Of a DNA stretch of 64,000 nucleotides, positions 1 through 11,304 are shown piece after piece. The position numbers and the translations under genes are program-made. The notes beneath the pieces are model-generated. The model ran no database searches. It saw nothing but the letters and a program-made list of their open reading frames with translations, and was not told where the DNA came from. Origin of the DNA: Adiantum capillus-veneris (lineage: Eukaryota > Streptophyta > Polypodiopsida > Polypodiales > Pteridaceae); contig CM043949.1 in the NCBI GenBank assembly GCA_014529385.2, positions 113,401,477-113,465,476 on the forward strand, in the 5' to 3' direction. Every line of letters begins with the position of its first letter. Position 1 is the first letter of the stretch.

Positions 1-528
1 TCCAGAGAACATGGAAAATTAGTTTTTTCAAGACTCACCAATGCCTTGGAAGTAAAAATTTAGGTAGTCCTGCACTCCTCGTCAGCACTCAGATTATCAG
101 ATACTTCTTCTTTCATAATATATGGCAGATAAGGAACCACCGTGTTTTTGAAGGAGGTTCTAAGGTGGCAAGCTTCGCAGAAATTATACAAGAAAGCAAA
201 GTGCTAATATGGGCACTCAGGCGCAAGCATCACTCGGAGGATTGGTCTAGGACTACTTGTGCCTTGTTGTCAGCAGATGGAATGCCTAGGATGGGGGCAA
301 ATCTTGGCCATCAGTAAATAAAAGATCTCAGAATGACAAGAGCATGGGCTTTGTGTATCAAGGATGTGGAGGCGAGGTGGTAGGGGTGGCTGCCCTGATA
401 GCCGTTGTAATTTTGATCCCTGGATGTTGTCATGGCTTAACATGAACATGATATAACCTTGTAATTTTTTGGGTTGCTCAATATAATCCACTCACAATTG
501 TGAGTTTTGCTAAAAATAAATAAAAAAA
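1..528 (+). mobile_element. LINE 3' end, truncated at window edge
   Basis: This is the 3' part of an L1-type LINE on the plus strand. The stretch around 180-260 resembles the C-terminal region seen at 15,343-15,606 and 32,430-32,500 (an 'ACAAGAAAGCAAAG'-like segment followed by a 3' UTR). The UTR ends with a 16-bp palindrome ACTCACAATTGTGAGT at 490-505, then TTTGC and an A-rich tail to about 528. The same palindrome-plus-A-tail ends at least eight other LINE fragments in this window, which is the main ground for the call. No intact reading frame remains. Confidence 0.7.
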
Positions 529-670
529 TGTGATGGTGAAATTTTTGACGGTGAGAGGTTTTCATGTTTTCTCCACCACTCTCTCTATGGCCTTCTTGAG
601 GCCAACAAGGTGAAGGTTCACGTTGGTACTCTAAAATAATAAAATGACAAGGAGGTCAAGTAATATAATG

Positions 671-1166
671 CTATCAAATGAAGGGACTTTAAAAAAAAAC
701 CATAAACACGAGGAAATTATATTAAGAAAGATCAAGAATTGATCAGGAATTACATCAAGAGGCAGCCAAGCCCGCCTCGGGATAACAAAATACAACGTGA
801 AGGGACCTTTTGACAAACCCAAAACAAAAGAAAACTTCAATGCTTCCCATGAAAAGGTAGGTTCGATCCATATAGGAAATAATAAAATATTGAATCCTCT
901 TCTTCTCTAAGGCTTGTTCTTGAAAGCCAACAAACTAGGGATAAAATCACTAAGCTTTCCTATTGTTTAACCTCACTGGGGCTGAAAGATTACTTCTCAG
1001 CAAAGCCTTTGAAGAGTTTAACAGGTTTTGTCTACCGAACTGTGATTCCAAGTTTGAGTGCAAAGCGTGGCAGTGACCCAAGAATAGACACTTCCTTAAA
1101 CCACAAACTAAGGAAGTGTACCTCTCCCTTATGTTTTTGAAGGATTGGTTCTCCCCGCTGACCAGT
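671..1166 (+). repeat. LINE 3' region, direct-repeat copy 1
   Basis: This segment is repeated with moderate divergence at 1451-1955. Copy 2 runs on into a LINE zinc-knuckle coding segment, so copy 1 is the same LINE region, broken off at about 1166. Both contain small indels in A-rich runs. No open frame survives in copy 1. The duplication could be two independent truncated insertions or a local duplication later split by the TIR element at 1235-1443. Confidence 0.6.
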
Positions 1167-1234
1167 AGTGCATGTTTTCTCCACCACTCCTCTATGGCCT
1201 TGTATCTTCCTAGATTCTAAGTAAGGAACAATGC

Positions 1235-1443
1235 GTGCCAACCCCGGGTCGGTCACTTTTTAGAATGTGTATGATATCACGTGAGTTCACCGGAGAGGAT
1301 TATTAAAAGACCAAAATGTATACATACAGAGGGGGGTGGGGGTTTTTTAAATAGGCTCACAATGTAAGTATAGTATGTATAATTACCTCTTAGCGCACGT
1401 GATATAGGGGTCTTTTGATAAGTGACTGTCCCAGGGTGCCAAC
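1235..1443. mobile_element. Small TIR element (MITE candidate), copy 1
   Basis: The two ends are inverted relative to each other: an outer block (ACCCCGGGTCGGTCACTT on the left against a diverged complement on the right) and an inner block (ATATCACGTGAGTTC on the left, matched by the complement of GCGCACGTGATATA at 1396-1412). The interior is short, AT-rich and G-tract rich with no coding sequence. A related element lies at 21,277-21,533. I could not fix the exact termini or a target duplication, so the family assignment is open. Confidence 0.4.
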
Positions 1444-1450
1444 CTACTGC

Positions 1451-2170
1451 TATCAAATGAAGGGACCTTTTTAAAAAAAACATAAACATGAGGAAATTAT
1501 AGTAAGAAAGATCAGGAATTGATAAGAAATTACATCAAGAGGGAACCAAACTCGCCTAGAGATAACAAAAAACAACATGAAAGGACCTTTTGACAAAACC
1601 AAAACAAAAGAAAACTTCAATGCTTCCCATGAAAAGGTAGATTCAATCCATAGAGGAAATAATAAAATATTTTACCCTCTTCGTCTCTAAGGCTTTTTAT
1701 GTCTCTAAGGCTTTTTATTGAAAGCCAACAAACTAGTGATAAAATCACTAAGCTTTCCTATAGTTTAACCTCAGTGGGACCGAAAGATTACTGCTCAGCA
1801 AAGCCTTTGAACAATTGAATAGGTGGTGTCTATCGAACCGTGATTCCAAGTTTAAGTGGAAAGCGTGGCAGTGGCCCAAGAACAGACATTTCCTTAAACC
1901 ACAAACTAAGGAAGTGTACCTCTCCCTTATGTTTTTGAAGGACTGGTTCTCCGCACTAAACAAGTAGTGGGGCAAGCAATAGCCCTACCAAATGGGGTGA
2001 AGATATCTATCAAGGGGATTGGTCCAGATAGATGCTTGCAATGTAGAACGACTCTTGAAGACCTTCCCCACCTTTTTAAGGAATTCCCGACAATATGTGG
2101 CCTTGCAGGAAAGATTTGCAAATGGGTTCAAAAGACCTGGAAAATAGGATTTTTCAAGAATGATCTCGTG
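1451..2170 (+). pseudogene. LINE reverse-transcriptase 3' end with zinc-binding segment
   Basis: This is copy 2 of the direct repeat, continuing into coding sequence. The frame from 1967 reads a plant LINE C-terminal zinc-binding region: LPNGVKISIKGIG, then C-L-Q-C, then an H-L-F segment and a degenerate final Cys position. The order matches the zf-RVT module that follows RT in plant L1 elements. The frame then runs into a CT microsatellite and is not functional. The same module is visible at 23,549 and 62,306. Confidence 0.65.
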
Positions 2171-2189
2171 TCTCTCTCACCTCGGCTCG

Positions 2190-2191
<2 letters not shown>

Positions 2192-2235
<44 letters not shown>
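2192..2235. repeat. (CT)n microsatellite
   Basis: Uninterrupted CT dinucleotides, about 22 units, at the end of the LINE fragment. Open frames across it that read Leu-Ser repeats are artefacts of the repeat. Confidence 0.95.
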
Positions 2236-2238
<3 letters not shown>

Positions 2239-2490
2239 GCATGTGCCTCCTAGAAATGGGAATGTGTCGACAAGGGTGTGCACTACTATGGTGGCAAAGT
2301 ACAACTCTGGTTAGTACCCTTCTCTCTAAGAACAAGTATGTGAGGCATAGTTGGATGCTAGTATCCTAGCGATTTCTTTAGAAAGGACTCATCATTAATA
2401 GAGATTTTTAGTAGGTCAACAGGAGATATGCAGTATGATCTTACGTAAACCTCAAAACATAGAATCTAATGAGGATGATGATATTGTTTA

Positions 2491-2999
2491 GGCAAAATTA
2501 CCAAAATACTCGTCTAATTCGTTGGAAATTCGCAAAGTACCCCTTTAATTTCAAAATTTCCTAGTATACCCTTGTACCATTTGGGATGGGTTAGCCTAGA
2601 TTTTTGCATATACTTATATTTTTGACAAGGGGGAGTTATTTTTAAGTTTTTTAGATGAAACTATTTAGTAATGGGATCACAAGTAGAGACATTCGTGTCT
2701 ATAAAAGATTAGCAATTTCATTTTAAGAGACCACAATACCATATCAAATCCTAGTTATATCATCTTCTATTGAGAAAGAACCAATTTTCCAATGAGAAGT
2801 CAGAAAAAACTTCAAAACTTTGTTTTTAGAGATGTTTAAATGTCATGGGCGGCCATGATAGGAAAACATTGTTGGCCAGATAAATTTCCAAGCAAGGAGT
2901 ATTTTGGGAAATTTGAAGAAATTGAAGGGTATTTTGGGAATTTTTGTTGAGGGGTATTCTGAGAATAACCACAAATTAGAGGGACATTTTGGTAACAGG
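2491..2999. mobile_element. MULE-like TIR element, diverged copy
   Basis: The left end (AATTACCAAAATACTCG) and the complement of the right end (around 2970-2999, TTACCAAAATGTCCCTC) are related inverted repeats. The left arm also carries an inner block ending in CCTAGTATACCC that recurs in the clean element at 27,572-28,056. That second copy has a 9-bp target duplication, which supports a Mutator-like origin for the family. Here the target duplication is no longer readable. No transposase is encoded. Confidence 0.55.
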
Positions 3000-3002
3000 A
3001 AA

Positions 3003-3005
<3 letters not shown>

Positions 3006-3049
<44 letters not shown>
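3006..3049. repeat. (CT)n microsatellite
   Basis: About 22 CT units directly beside the right terminus of the preceding TIR element. Confidence 0.95.
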
Positions 3050-3056
<7 letters not shown>

Positions 3057-4198
3057 TTGATTTATCACCTCCCTGAAATTAATATTGACGATGCAATGGC
3101 ATGGCAATCACTTCCTCAAAGAATTGCTCAGCACATTATGATGTATACATTCAACTACAAGGTGGAGTGCCTTTACCTCCATGTGAAGGGTCGAAAATCA
3201 TCAACCTACATCTGTAAGATTTCTATATTTTCAAAGATTTAAAGCCTAGCTTGACCATCCTAGCGCACAAGGGCCAGTACAAAATGGCATAGTTGGAGCA
3301 CATGTCATTGGCAGAGACAAATGTGATGCACGATGCACAACCATCCGAATCCATGGGAATAACAAAGTGAGTGCAAGCTCCCACATCAAAGTCATCAGCA
3401 GGAGAGTGACATCATTGTAGAGAAAGACGAAAAGCCAGAGCCTCGAACGAGAAGCAGGGCCCAGGGGCTTGATACAGATCCTCTCATCCTCCATCTCAAG
3501 GACTTTTAGCGCTCCTTGTGCCATGACACTCAGCACAGAAGTGGCTCTAGTCCATCGCCTCCCTCCCTCCCTCCCTCTCTCTGCATTGGGTGTTGGGCTT
3601 GCCCGATGGAGATTCCAGTGAAGGTGTGTTGTAGGCAAAGGATGCAAGCACGGTAGTGCTAAGGCACGATAGGCCAAGATGGCATCGTAATGCAGAGCAG
3701 GACGCATGCAGGGTAGCGTTGAGGTGGGACAAAGCAAGCGGGTGACGGGACAGAGCAGGGGTGACGAGAGGGGCGTCACAATGCTCAGCAAGGCACACAG
3801 AGATGGAGAGGTGACATGACTGCAACACAAGGTAGGGTCAAGGCAACACGAGGTCGGGACAAGCAGGGAGGGGGAGAGATAGCCGTGAGGGTGTGTAGGA
3901 GCTTTTACACAGTGTAGAAGCTCCCAAATGCCACAAACAGCACTGATGCCTCCGCTTGCTTGTCCAGCCACCTTTGGCCAACGACTTGGGGCCTCTCTCT
4001 CTCTCTCCACATGGGCTGGCTGCTAACGATGAGCTTCAAGCAGGTACATGCAAGTGAAGGCCCAGGAAGCGCAGAGCTTGCGGCACAAACACAAGCTTCA
4101 CAAGCTAAGATCTTGTCAAACAACGCCGAAGAAAATGAAGCAGCCCGCATGGGAGCCCAAACCCTAACAGACAAAGTGGAAGAGAAGGGATTGCCACT
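3050..4198. other. Unassigned stretch, GC-richer, no supported gene
   Basis: This stretch is more GC-rich than its surroundings. It carries a 254-codon minus frame at 3246-4010, but I recognise no domain in it, it overlaps other long frames in different phases, and it is rich in simple Cys/Leu/Ser/Pro sequence. I therefore do not call a gene. It may be LTR or other repeat sequence. Confidence 0.3.
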
Positions 4199-4253
4199 TC
4201 TCTCTCTCTCTCTCTCTCTCTCTCAGCAAGCCCCACGTTTTCTTTTTATAAAA

Positions 4254-4338
4254 ATGACCCCTCTTTGGTTTGCTGTTGTAACCAGTCCGCGCTAGCGCGG
4301 AATGATTGCAGCAACAAACCAGGGAAGGGTAGGGTCAT
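4254..4338. repeat. Large inverted repeat with inner palindrome
   Basis: The left arm 4254-4278 (ending TTTGGTTTGCTGTTG) pairs with the right arm 4309-4338 (starting CAGCAACAAACC) over about 25 bp with a few mismatches. The loop holds a perfect 14-bp palindrome CCGCGCTAGCGCGG at 4287-4300. A (CT)n tract of 13 units lies just upstream at 4199-4224. It can fold into a long hairpin with a second hairpin at its tip. It may be a foldback element or a regulatory structure; the sequence does not decide. Confidence 0.7.
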
Positions 4339-4339
4339 G

Positions 4340-6845
4340 CGTAGTGCTAAAAAAAAACTTTATTCCAAAAACTTGGCAAACCTACATATGTGATACAACA
4401 CAGGTAAATTGACATAATTTGAAGGTTTTTACATAGAATTACACCAAATTTTTCAAATTTTGTAAGTTTTTTCACCTTCAAATATAAAATTTAGAGGTAA
4501 ATTTCAAAATTTGTAGGTGGGATTACACTAAACCTAGGTTTTTTTCGAGCACTGGGACTCGTGCGGGTACGGTTGTTTCTTTTTTTTCTAAAGGTGACAT
4601 AGACCAGGGAGCTATTGTAGCAGGCAGTACCACGCAAGGGATGTATGGTTTGCGGCAGGAGATCAATCTACTACGTGCCCTTAGGCAAATGATTGTGAGA
4701 TGGCATAATATTGATTGTTGAGGATGGATGACAATACAGCCCCCACTGCAAATTGATAGCGAGCAATGCAAAGCTTTTTTATTTCCATGATTGTAGGGAT
4801 TGGGGCATTAAATTGTAGAAACATACATTGGCATGTAGAAGAAACAATTGTGCTCTTGCGATGGTTTCTCTTGTTTACGTGTTGCTGCAAAGTATCTGGC
4901 AAGCTTTGGAAGCTTTAAATTTCCATGATGTGATTTAGGACTAAAAGATTCTTTAATCTTGGCGTGAATATCCTAGGACCATGGGTGTTTTCAGTAGTAG
5001 GAGCTTTTAAGAAATTGTTGTTTCATGACTTTACCTCTCCATCTAGGAGGCAAATGCACTTGAGACTTGGGCCTTTCCTGTGCAAAAGAACTTGCATTTG
5101 GCTCTAGATCCGATCGCTTCTATTTAATGATCGCTTCTGTTTAATGATCGCGAAAGTCTAGTTAGACAAGAAATTGTTCTCACGGAAAGTGGTTCCAGAA
5201 GCAACATGAGCAGGTCAAGCCAAGTGGAAAGGGAGGGCAACTCAAGGATGTTGCACTGCGAAGTTGAGAGGAGAGAGAGTGAGAGTGCGCTTGTTTCCGC
5301 TTGCTTTAGGAACTTGTTTTTTCTTGCTTACAAAAGTGGAGTTGTTTCAAGCTTTAGGAGGCTCTCATATGGCATTGTAGGCTTACGAGGTTGTGTGTTG
5401 ACGTTTTTGCAAAATCTAGGTGCCAAATTGTTGGTGGGCTATTTTTGAGAGGAGGTATGCCACATGAAAATGAATTATATACGTTTCAAGTATGAAGAGA
5501 CTGCGTGTGTCTCGAGTATTCAATTTTCATAATGCTTCTAAAATATCTTTTTCTGTCGATTAAGTGTCAGGTTCGTGGTAGTGAAAGTAATGTGCATGGC
5601 ATAATAATTTTCTTTCACCATTGTTACTCTTATTTCAATTTGCTCAGATTTATCTTCCCTCGATTTTTTTTGCTCGGTGATTAGAAACCCCCCCACACAC
5701 CTGTGACCCTTCAGAAGTGATTATTTCATGCATAAAAAGAGTCTGACCCGCAACTAATCATGATATAAAAATCCAATTTTGACAACATCCAACCATGCAA
5801 AGTTGATGCATCACATCTCCACTTCACCTCCTTAGCACATAGAGATAGTTTTGACGTATGCAGGTGGAAAGAAATCATAACCATGCATATGAGGCATCCA
5901 TATCGATCCCTGAGTTTCCATAGATCATATGAAAACATTCCATCACCATAAACATGATGCAAAATAGCTCAGACCTTTAGGTCAACCATAAACCGTAAGT
6001 TCACACATATGCAAAAAACAAATTTTTTGTATTTTTGAGAATATGCAAAACATACAAATGAAATTATTTGACCTCAAACCAATGCATTAAACTCAGCTCC
6101 ATAATATCACTTCACACATATGATACTCACACAACAAAAGATAACCCCAAAAAAAGACTACTTTAATCATATCTGCCTATGCGGTTCGGGATGTTTAACC
6201 ATATACTCTCACATATGTTTATGGTCATCTAATAGTTGAAATAAACTCACCAAAACAAACCATAAAACATATAAAAACAGTTCGGTTAACTCACGCCATC
6301 ATATGGTACCCCCCATTGGTAGCACTCATATACGTGTAGGTAAAACCGGTTATAGAACAATTAATAACTTGCATTCCCGAGGTGATAACGGAGACCTAAA
6401 TTTATTTATCATCAAGTTTCATCAAGCTTTTCAATTGGTTAAGTTGGTTTTCCCATCCAATGAATCTATATAGTGGTTCTCCAAGGAGCCTAGAGTCAAA
6501 AAATTTGGTTGACTGGGCAACAAGCTGTTTTTTGACCATATCTTTTAGCTCGTGCATGTTTTTCACATGATACCAAAGAGAGAAAATGTTATAAATGATG
6601 TGTTTTATCTCTGGTATAAAGGGTGCGGGTTGATTCATAGCGATTTGTGATTTATGACCAACACAGTGATCCTACGGTCTCTATGATATGAAACGGAAAG
6701 CGCTTTTTATGCATGCACGTGACCATAAACACATCATGTGCATAAATCAGTGTTTTAAACATGATGAAATTATCAGGGGTCAAATTCATATGTACTCGGT
6801 TAATGCATACATGCACTCGTATGTGAAAAAACAATCACCAAGAGG
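4340..6845. other. No recognised gene
   Basis: I see no supported coding region. The right half (5700-6840) is AT-rich and repeatedly carries CATATG-containing words (for example near 5886, 5930, 6007, 6117, 6217, 6300). It may be part of the LTR or flank of the minus-strand chromovirus next to it. A short GA-rich tract lies at 6868-6891. Confidence 0.3.
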
Positions 6846-6849
6846 GTGA

Positions 6850-8084
6850 CTACTCAGAAAAACGACATAGAGAGAGAGAGAAAGAGAGAGATGATGGCTA
6901 TGGAGTTTAAAGCTTCTCACCGTGCTTTAGAATCGATTAGGGGTTGTCGAAAGGCTTCTTGCTTTGTCGCAAGAGAGCGGTGATGAGAGCTACGTAGAGG
7001 TATTCACTACGAGAGCTTCCGAAGAGTGTGTGCACGAGAGAAAAGATAGTAAGCAAGTAGAGAGAGGGTGTCCTTCTTCTCGAGACAGAAGAGCTTATGG
7101 AGATGGTGATGAAGAGCTTGCACCACTTTGTATAATAGATACGTATAGCCTTATGATAGTAGACGCAACAAATGGCACAGAAAACTGAGCACTCTATGCC
7201 AATAATTTATAGGTTCTGCAGCTGCCCAGAGTGTGCCCCAAGTTGAAGGTAGGGCTATTGTCTTCCGCTTGGAATAGCTACATAGCTTTTGGGACTTTTC
7301 TAAAAACAAGGCTTTGCTTTTGGTGGTCAACTCTCCCACTTACCATTCAATTTTTACAGCAAAATTAGCCAATTGAACAGTACTTGGCCAGCTAATGGAA
7401 ACCATAGCTAGACTATGTCGCACCGTAATGTCCCGACATAATTATGACTTTCCTATACTACCCTGGCGTATTTACGGTACCGCTTTTTATAAAAAAATAT
7501 TTCTTGTAAAAATCCCGTCTAGTCTCGTTTTTGCTCCGGGTGATCATTTTTAAATGCGACGGAGACTAAAATTAATACTTTTATATTTAGGTCATCATAA
7601 AAAACACATTGTTTTTCAAAAACACCGAAAAGCACGAAAGACTAAAAATAGCTTAAAAAGAAAAAAAACTTAATTTTCTAAAATTAAACCACTACTTCCC
7701 CTCGTCCACTAGAATAAGAAAGCGGACTCGCTTTTCAATAAAAAACACTAAGAATTATGAAAGTCAAAAATGGAGTGAAAAGCTCTCAAATAGCAGATTT
7801 TTATAAAATTGAGCCATAGCTTCCCTAGAACACGTAGTTTAAGGATCCAACTTTGCTTTTTGGAAAAAAGCACCTAAAAGCATGAAAAAACTAAACATAG
7901 CAGATTTTTTCAAAACTGAACTAAACGTCCGTCTAACCTACTAGAACATGGAAACAACCTTGCTTTTTACTTTAGAACCTTCCAATACTGTCAATCAAGC
8001 ATCTTAAGTCATAATTTGACAGAATAAATATTGATAACTATTTTTCTTAGTTTTAGAAGAGACCCAAAAATTGGGGATCTTACA
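6850..8084 (-). mobile_element. Probable 3' LTR of a chromovirus; left border undetermined
   Basis: On the minus strand the pol/chromodomain frame ends at 8116. It is followed by a short purine-rich stretch (8085-8095) and then TGTAAGATCCCC starting at 8084, a normal LTR start. A TATA-like element (CTATAAATT on the minus strand, about 7204-7212) falls inside the LTR where a promoter would be expected. No second LTR of this family is in the window, so the left edge given here is only a guess. Confidence 0.5.
7204..7212 (-). promoter_or_regulatory. TATA-like element in chromovirus LTR
   Basis: CTATAAATT on the minus strand lies within the presumed 3' LTR and precedes a pyrimidine-containing region running towards 7000. 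Position and orientation fit the U3/R boundary of the element. Not otherwise verified. Confidence 0.4.
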
Positions 8085-8099
8085 TCTTCTCACACTTGA

Positions 8100-9775
8100 A
8101 AAATTCGAGGTGTCCTCACCTCAACATGAAATCTAGATAATTTAGTCTCATTACATCATCAAGTTCCCAAGAGGCATCTTCCTGAGGATACGTTGACCAT
8201 TTAACAAGGTGTTGAATAATGGTATGATTACATAGAGGCTTGGTTCTGCTCTGAAGTATTACTTCGGGGTATACTTCAAAAGTTCTGTCAGTAGATATAG
8301 ATAATAGAAAATCATCAAGAAAATGTTGGGGATGAGGTACATACTTCTTGAGTAAGCTGACCTGAAAAACATCATGTACCTTTATGTGTAGGTAACAAGA
8401 GTCTGTAAGCTTGATCATTCATCCGCTCTATGATAACAAAAATTCCACAATATCTGGCACTTAACTTCTTACACTTACCCATTGATAAAGAACTACGTTT
8501 AGGTTTTACTCTCAGAAATACCATATCGCCCTCTTCAAAAATTCTGGCAGATCGTCTTAGGTCAGCATAACTCTTCTGCCTAACTTCAGCAGTCTTAATA
8601 TCCTGTCGTCGTATAAGGTCGATTTGTAGTTGCATTTCATCCATCATTTCTTTGGATGCTTGAACTCGTATGAGAGGGTCTGTCCATATGAGTGGAGTAA
8701 GACACTCTTTTCCATACAATGCTTGAAAAGGAGACATTATAATTGAGCATTGGAATGATGAATTATACGCAAATTCAACCAAATACAAATATCTAGTCCA
8801 TTTACTCTGCTCATGCATATAATAAGCTCTTAACATGACTTCAATGATTTGATTTGTTCTTTCTATCTGCCCATCAGTTTGAGGATGATAAGCAGTACTA
8901 AAGGCTAACTGGGTTCCTGTAGCTGAGAATAAGGCTTTCCAAAAATTTGAGGTGAACTTCGCATCACGATAAAAAATTATTCGTTGAGGTAAACCGTGAT
9001 ACATGAAAACACCTTTCATGAAGACTTGCGCTATATCCTTAGTTGTAAATGTTGTCTTGACTGGAAACAAATGGATCATCTTTGTAAGCATATCAACAAC
9101 CACAAAAATAGAGTCATATCCCAGAGATGTAGGAAGTCCTTAATAAAATCCATGGATATGCATTCCCATTTCCTTTGTGGAGCATCAATAGGTTGAAGCT
9201 TACCAGGATCTCAAAATTCTTTCAGCTTTAATACATTGACATGTTAAACATCTTGTAACATAGTTCAACACATCACGCTTTAGTCCTTGCCAAAAGAAAC
9301 TCTTTCTTACAGTAGAGTAAGTCTTAATGTATCCTTGATGTCCTGCTATAGGTTTATCATGAGCTTCCTCTAATATCTAAAGTTTTCTTCCACCTTGATT
9401 TGGAATACAAAGACGATTACCAAAGTAAAGGTCATCACCTTCAACATGAAAGCCTTTGATTTGCCTTTCTTGCTTCTTTGTGTGATTTTTTAAGTTCATC
9501 AAGTACTGGATTTTTAGGTACTATGGGTCATTAGTCATACCTCCTTGAATAAGGTCAATTAAAGAAGTAGTAGAGGTTGTGACAGCCGCTACAGTACTCT
9601 TCCTACTCAAAGCATCGACCCCAATATTTTTTCTTCCTAGGTTTATAATTTTTTAAAAATCATATTCACATAACAACTCCATCCATCTTTGTTGCCGCAT
9701 ACTAAGGTCGGATTTGGTGTAGATCCACTTCAAGCTTTTATGGTCAGTATGTAGTTCAAATCTCCTTCCAAGAAG
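8100..9775 (-). pseudogene. Ty3/gypsy chromovirus pol 3' half (RNase H, integrase, chromodomain)
   Basis: Read on the minus strand. The RNase H end is at about 9775-9650, with a readable FELHTDHKSLKWIY stretch. The integrase follows; its 243-codon frame 9103-8372 includes the last catalytic region (AYHPQTDGQIERTNQ, with the Glu) and the GPY/F-type C-terminus. A further 100-codon frame at 8418-8116 ends in a chromodomain-like stretch (LVKWSTYPQEDASWELDD). That C-terminal chromodomain defines the chromovirus branch. RNase H and the first half of integrase are broken by frameshifts and stops, and RT and protease are missing. A polypurine-like run and an LTR start follow directly. This is a dead copy. 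Confidence 0.85.
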
Positions 9776-10720
9776 ATAATGTCATCATACTCCACATATT
9801 TGTGGATAGATTCATGGGGGAGAAGCTTCAACTTCGCCATTCGGTGAGTACTTTGTCCTTTGCATCGCTTGCAAGGAATTTCTTCATGATGTATACTCAT
9901 AGATTTTTCCATGTCTTGGGGACTCTCCATTGTCACGAAGGCTATCCCACCCATTGACAAGTAGATTTTTTGGAAGTGCATAGCTTCATGACGTAGCTTG
10001 GAGGACTCTGTGAAGCCCTCGTCTCCAAAGGCCACATCAAGTTGTTGGATGAAGGCGAATACTTTGCTAGTAGCACCAAAGGTGCCATCATAGGTGAGAA
10101 AATAAATACTCTTTCCTCCCTCTTTGAGCTTCTTGAGCTTTTGGGACCTTCGCCATGCATGGTAAGATTTTTTATGTCCTCCCCTCTTGTATTCTCTAGG
10201 AGAATAGTCAGTGCTTTCTTCGAAAGAGGAGGAAGGTGAAGAAGAGGGAGAAGAGGGTGACTCTTTCTTACCCTTTTCTTCCTTTGTTTCCTCTCTTCCC
10301 TTTTGGAGTGACGAGAAGAAGAACTGTGGGTTGACAGTTTCCTCTTGGGAGGAGTTGGCGATCGTCTAGACCGCCCTCTTCGTGGAGTCACATCTTTAAA
10401 GGAACTAATGGATTCGCTTCTTTCTCCTTCTTTGGATTCCTCCTCTCTTATGGGAGAGAGTTTTCTTTTGGGAGTCTCGTCAAGAGGCCTCCTAAGCTCT
10501 TTCTTTTTTTGGAGAGGAAAGGAAATCCCATAAGCACAAAGTTGTTGCATAACTTCGGCTTGCAAAGCAGGGTTGCCCATAGCTTGTTGCAACCTAGTAA
10601 CAAGATAATTAACAAACATGGGGGAATCACCATTAGCACCTTGATGTGAAAAATCAAAGTTTTAATATTCATTCTACTCTCTTGGTTATTGTCAGCTATG
10701 CTAATTAAACTTAAGTACAA
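9740..10720 (-). pseudogene. Retrotransposon gag remnant with basic Ser/Arg-rich segment
   Basis: Two overlapping minus frames (10619-9942 and 10035-9730) together give a gag-like order. An N-terminal part is followed by a long basic, Ser/Arg/Lys-rich stretch (about 10,530-10,230). A capsid-like region comes next (FGATSKVFAFIQQLDVAFGD, then KLRHEAMHF and a W-rich step), and then an HESIHKYVE segment typical of Ty3/gypsy gag. Reading these requires changing frame several times, so the gene is dead. It lies just downstream of a primer-binding site and LTR on the same strand. At about 9775 it jumps directly into RNase H sequence, so protease and RT are deleted or two elements have been joined. 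Confidence 0.65.
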
Positions 10721-11081
10721 AATTACTTTGTGCTTTGGTACCCTCGAAAACCTTAGTAGCTACTCTTCTTTACCTTTGAAAATTAGTTCTCAAGCAACCA
10801 CACCCGTGGTTTAGACATTGTTGATTGCAAAGACAAGTGGAGAGGGTCGAACATTTCTCGGTTGATTATAGTTCCTGTTGAGCTTGCTAGTAGCTCAATA
10901 ATGGTTAAGACAAAGGCAGCCAATAGACTCCATTATTAAGACTATAGTTCCCAACGATGTACCTCGAACTAAGTTCTTCTGAACCAAGATAATAGATCCC
11001 TGTCCCACTTACCCTATTGCAATAAACAGACAACATTTCATGGAAAACTTAAGGAATTCTCTTCTTAAGAAAGAAAAGAGA

Positions 11082-11101
11082 AACCAATAGCTCTGCTACC
11101 A
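11082..11101 (-). promoter_or_regulatory. Primer-binding site, tRNA-Met type
   Basis: On the minus strand TGGTAGCAGAGC follows the LTR edge after one base. It differs at one position from TGGTATCAGAGC, the widespread plant site complementary to initiator tRNA-Met. Its place between the LTR (from 11,103) and the gag remnant fixes the element's orientation. Confidence 0.75.
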
Positions 11102-11255
11102 ATGTAATGGAAATGGCCCATGAAATTTGAGAATAGCGGAATTAAGAGAATTAGAGTGAGCATTTTTATGAGAATACTTTGAGAACATAGAGGGTGAACT
11201 TAATTAGCCGAAGCAACATAACCATTATACTTAATTAACTTGGCATGAAAAATAC

Positions 11256-11304
<49 letters not shown>

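Noticed and set aside
3246..4010. 254-codon minus-strand frame
   Set aside because: No recognisable domain, low-complexity composition and overlapping alternative frames; insufficient for a gene call.
5700..6840. Dispersed CATATG words as a binding-site array
   Set aside because: The words vary, spacing is irregular, and the region is AT-rich; no more than compositional bias can be claimed.
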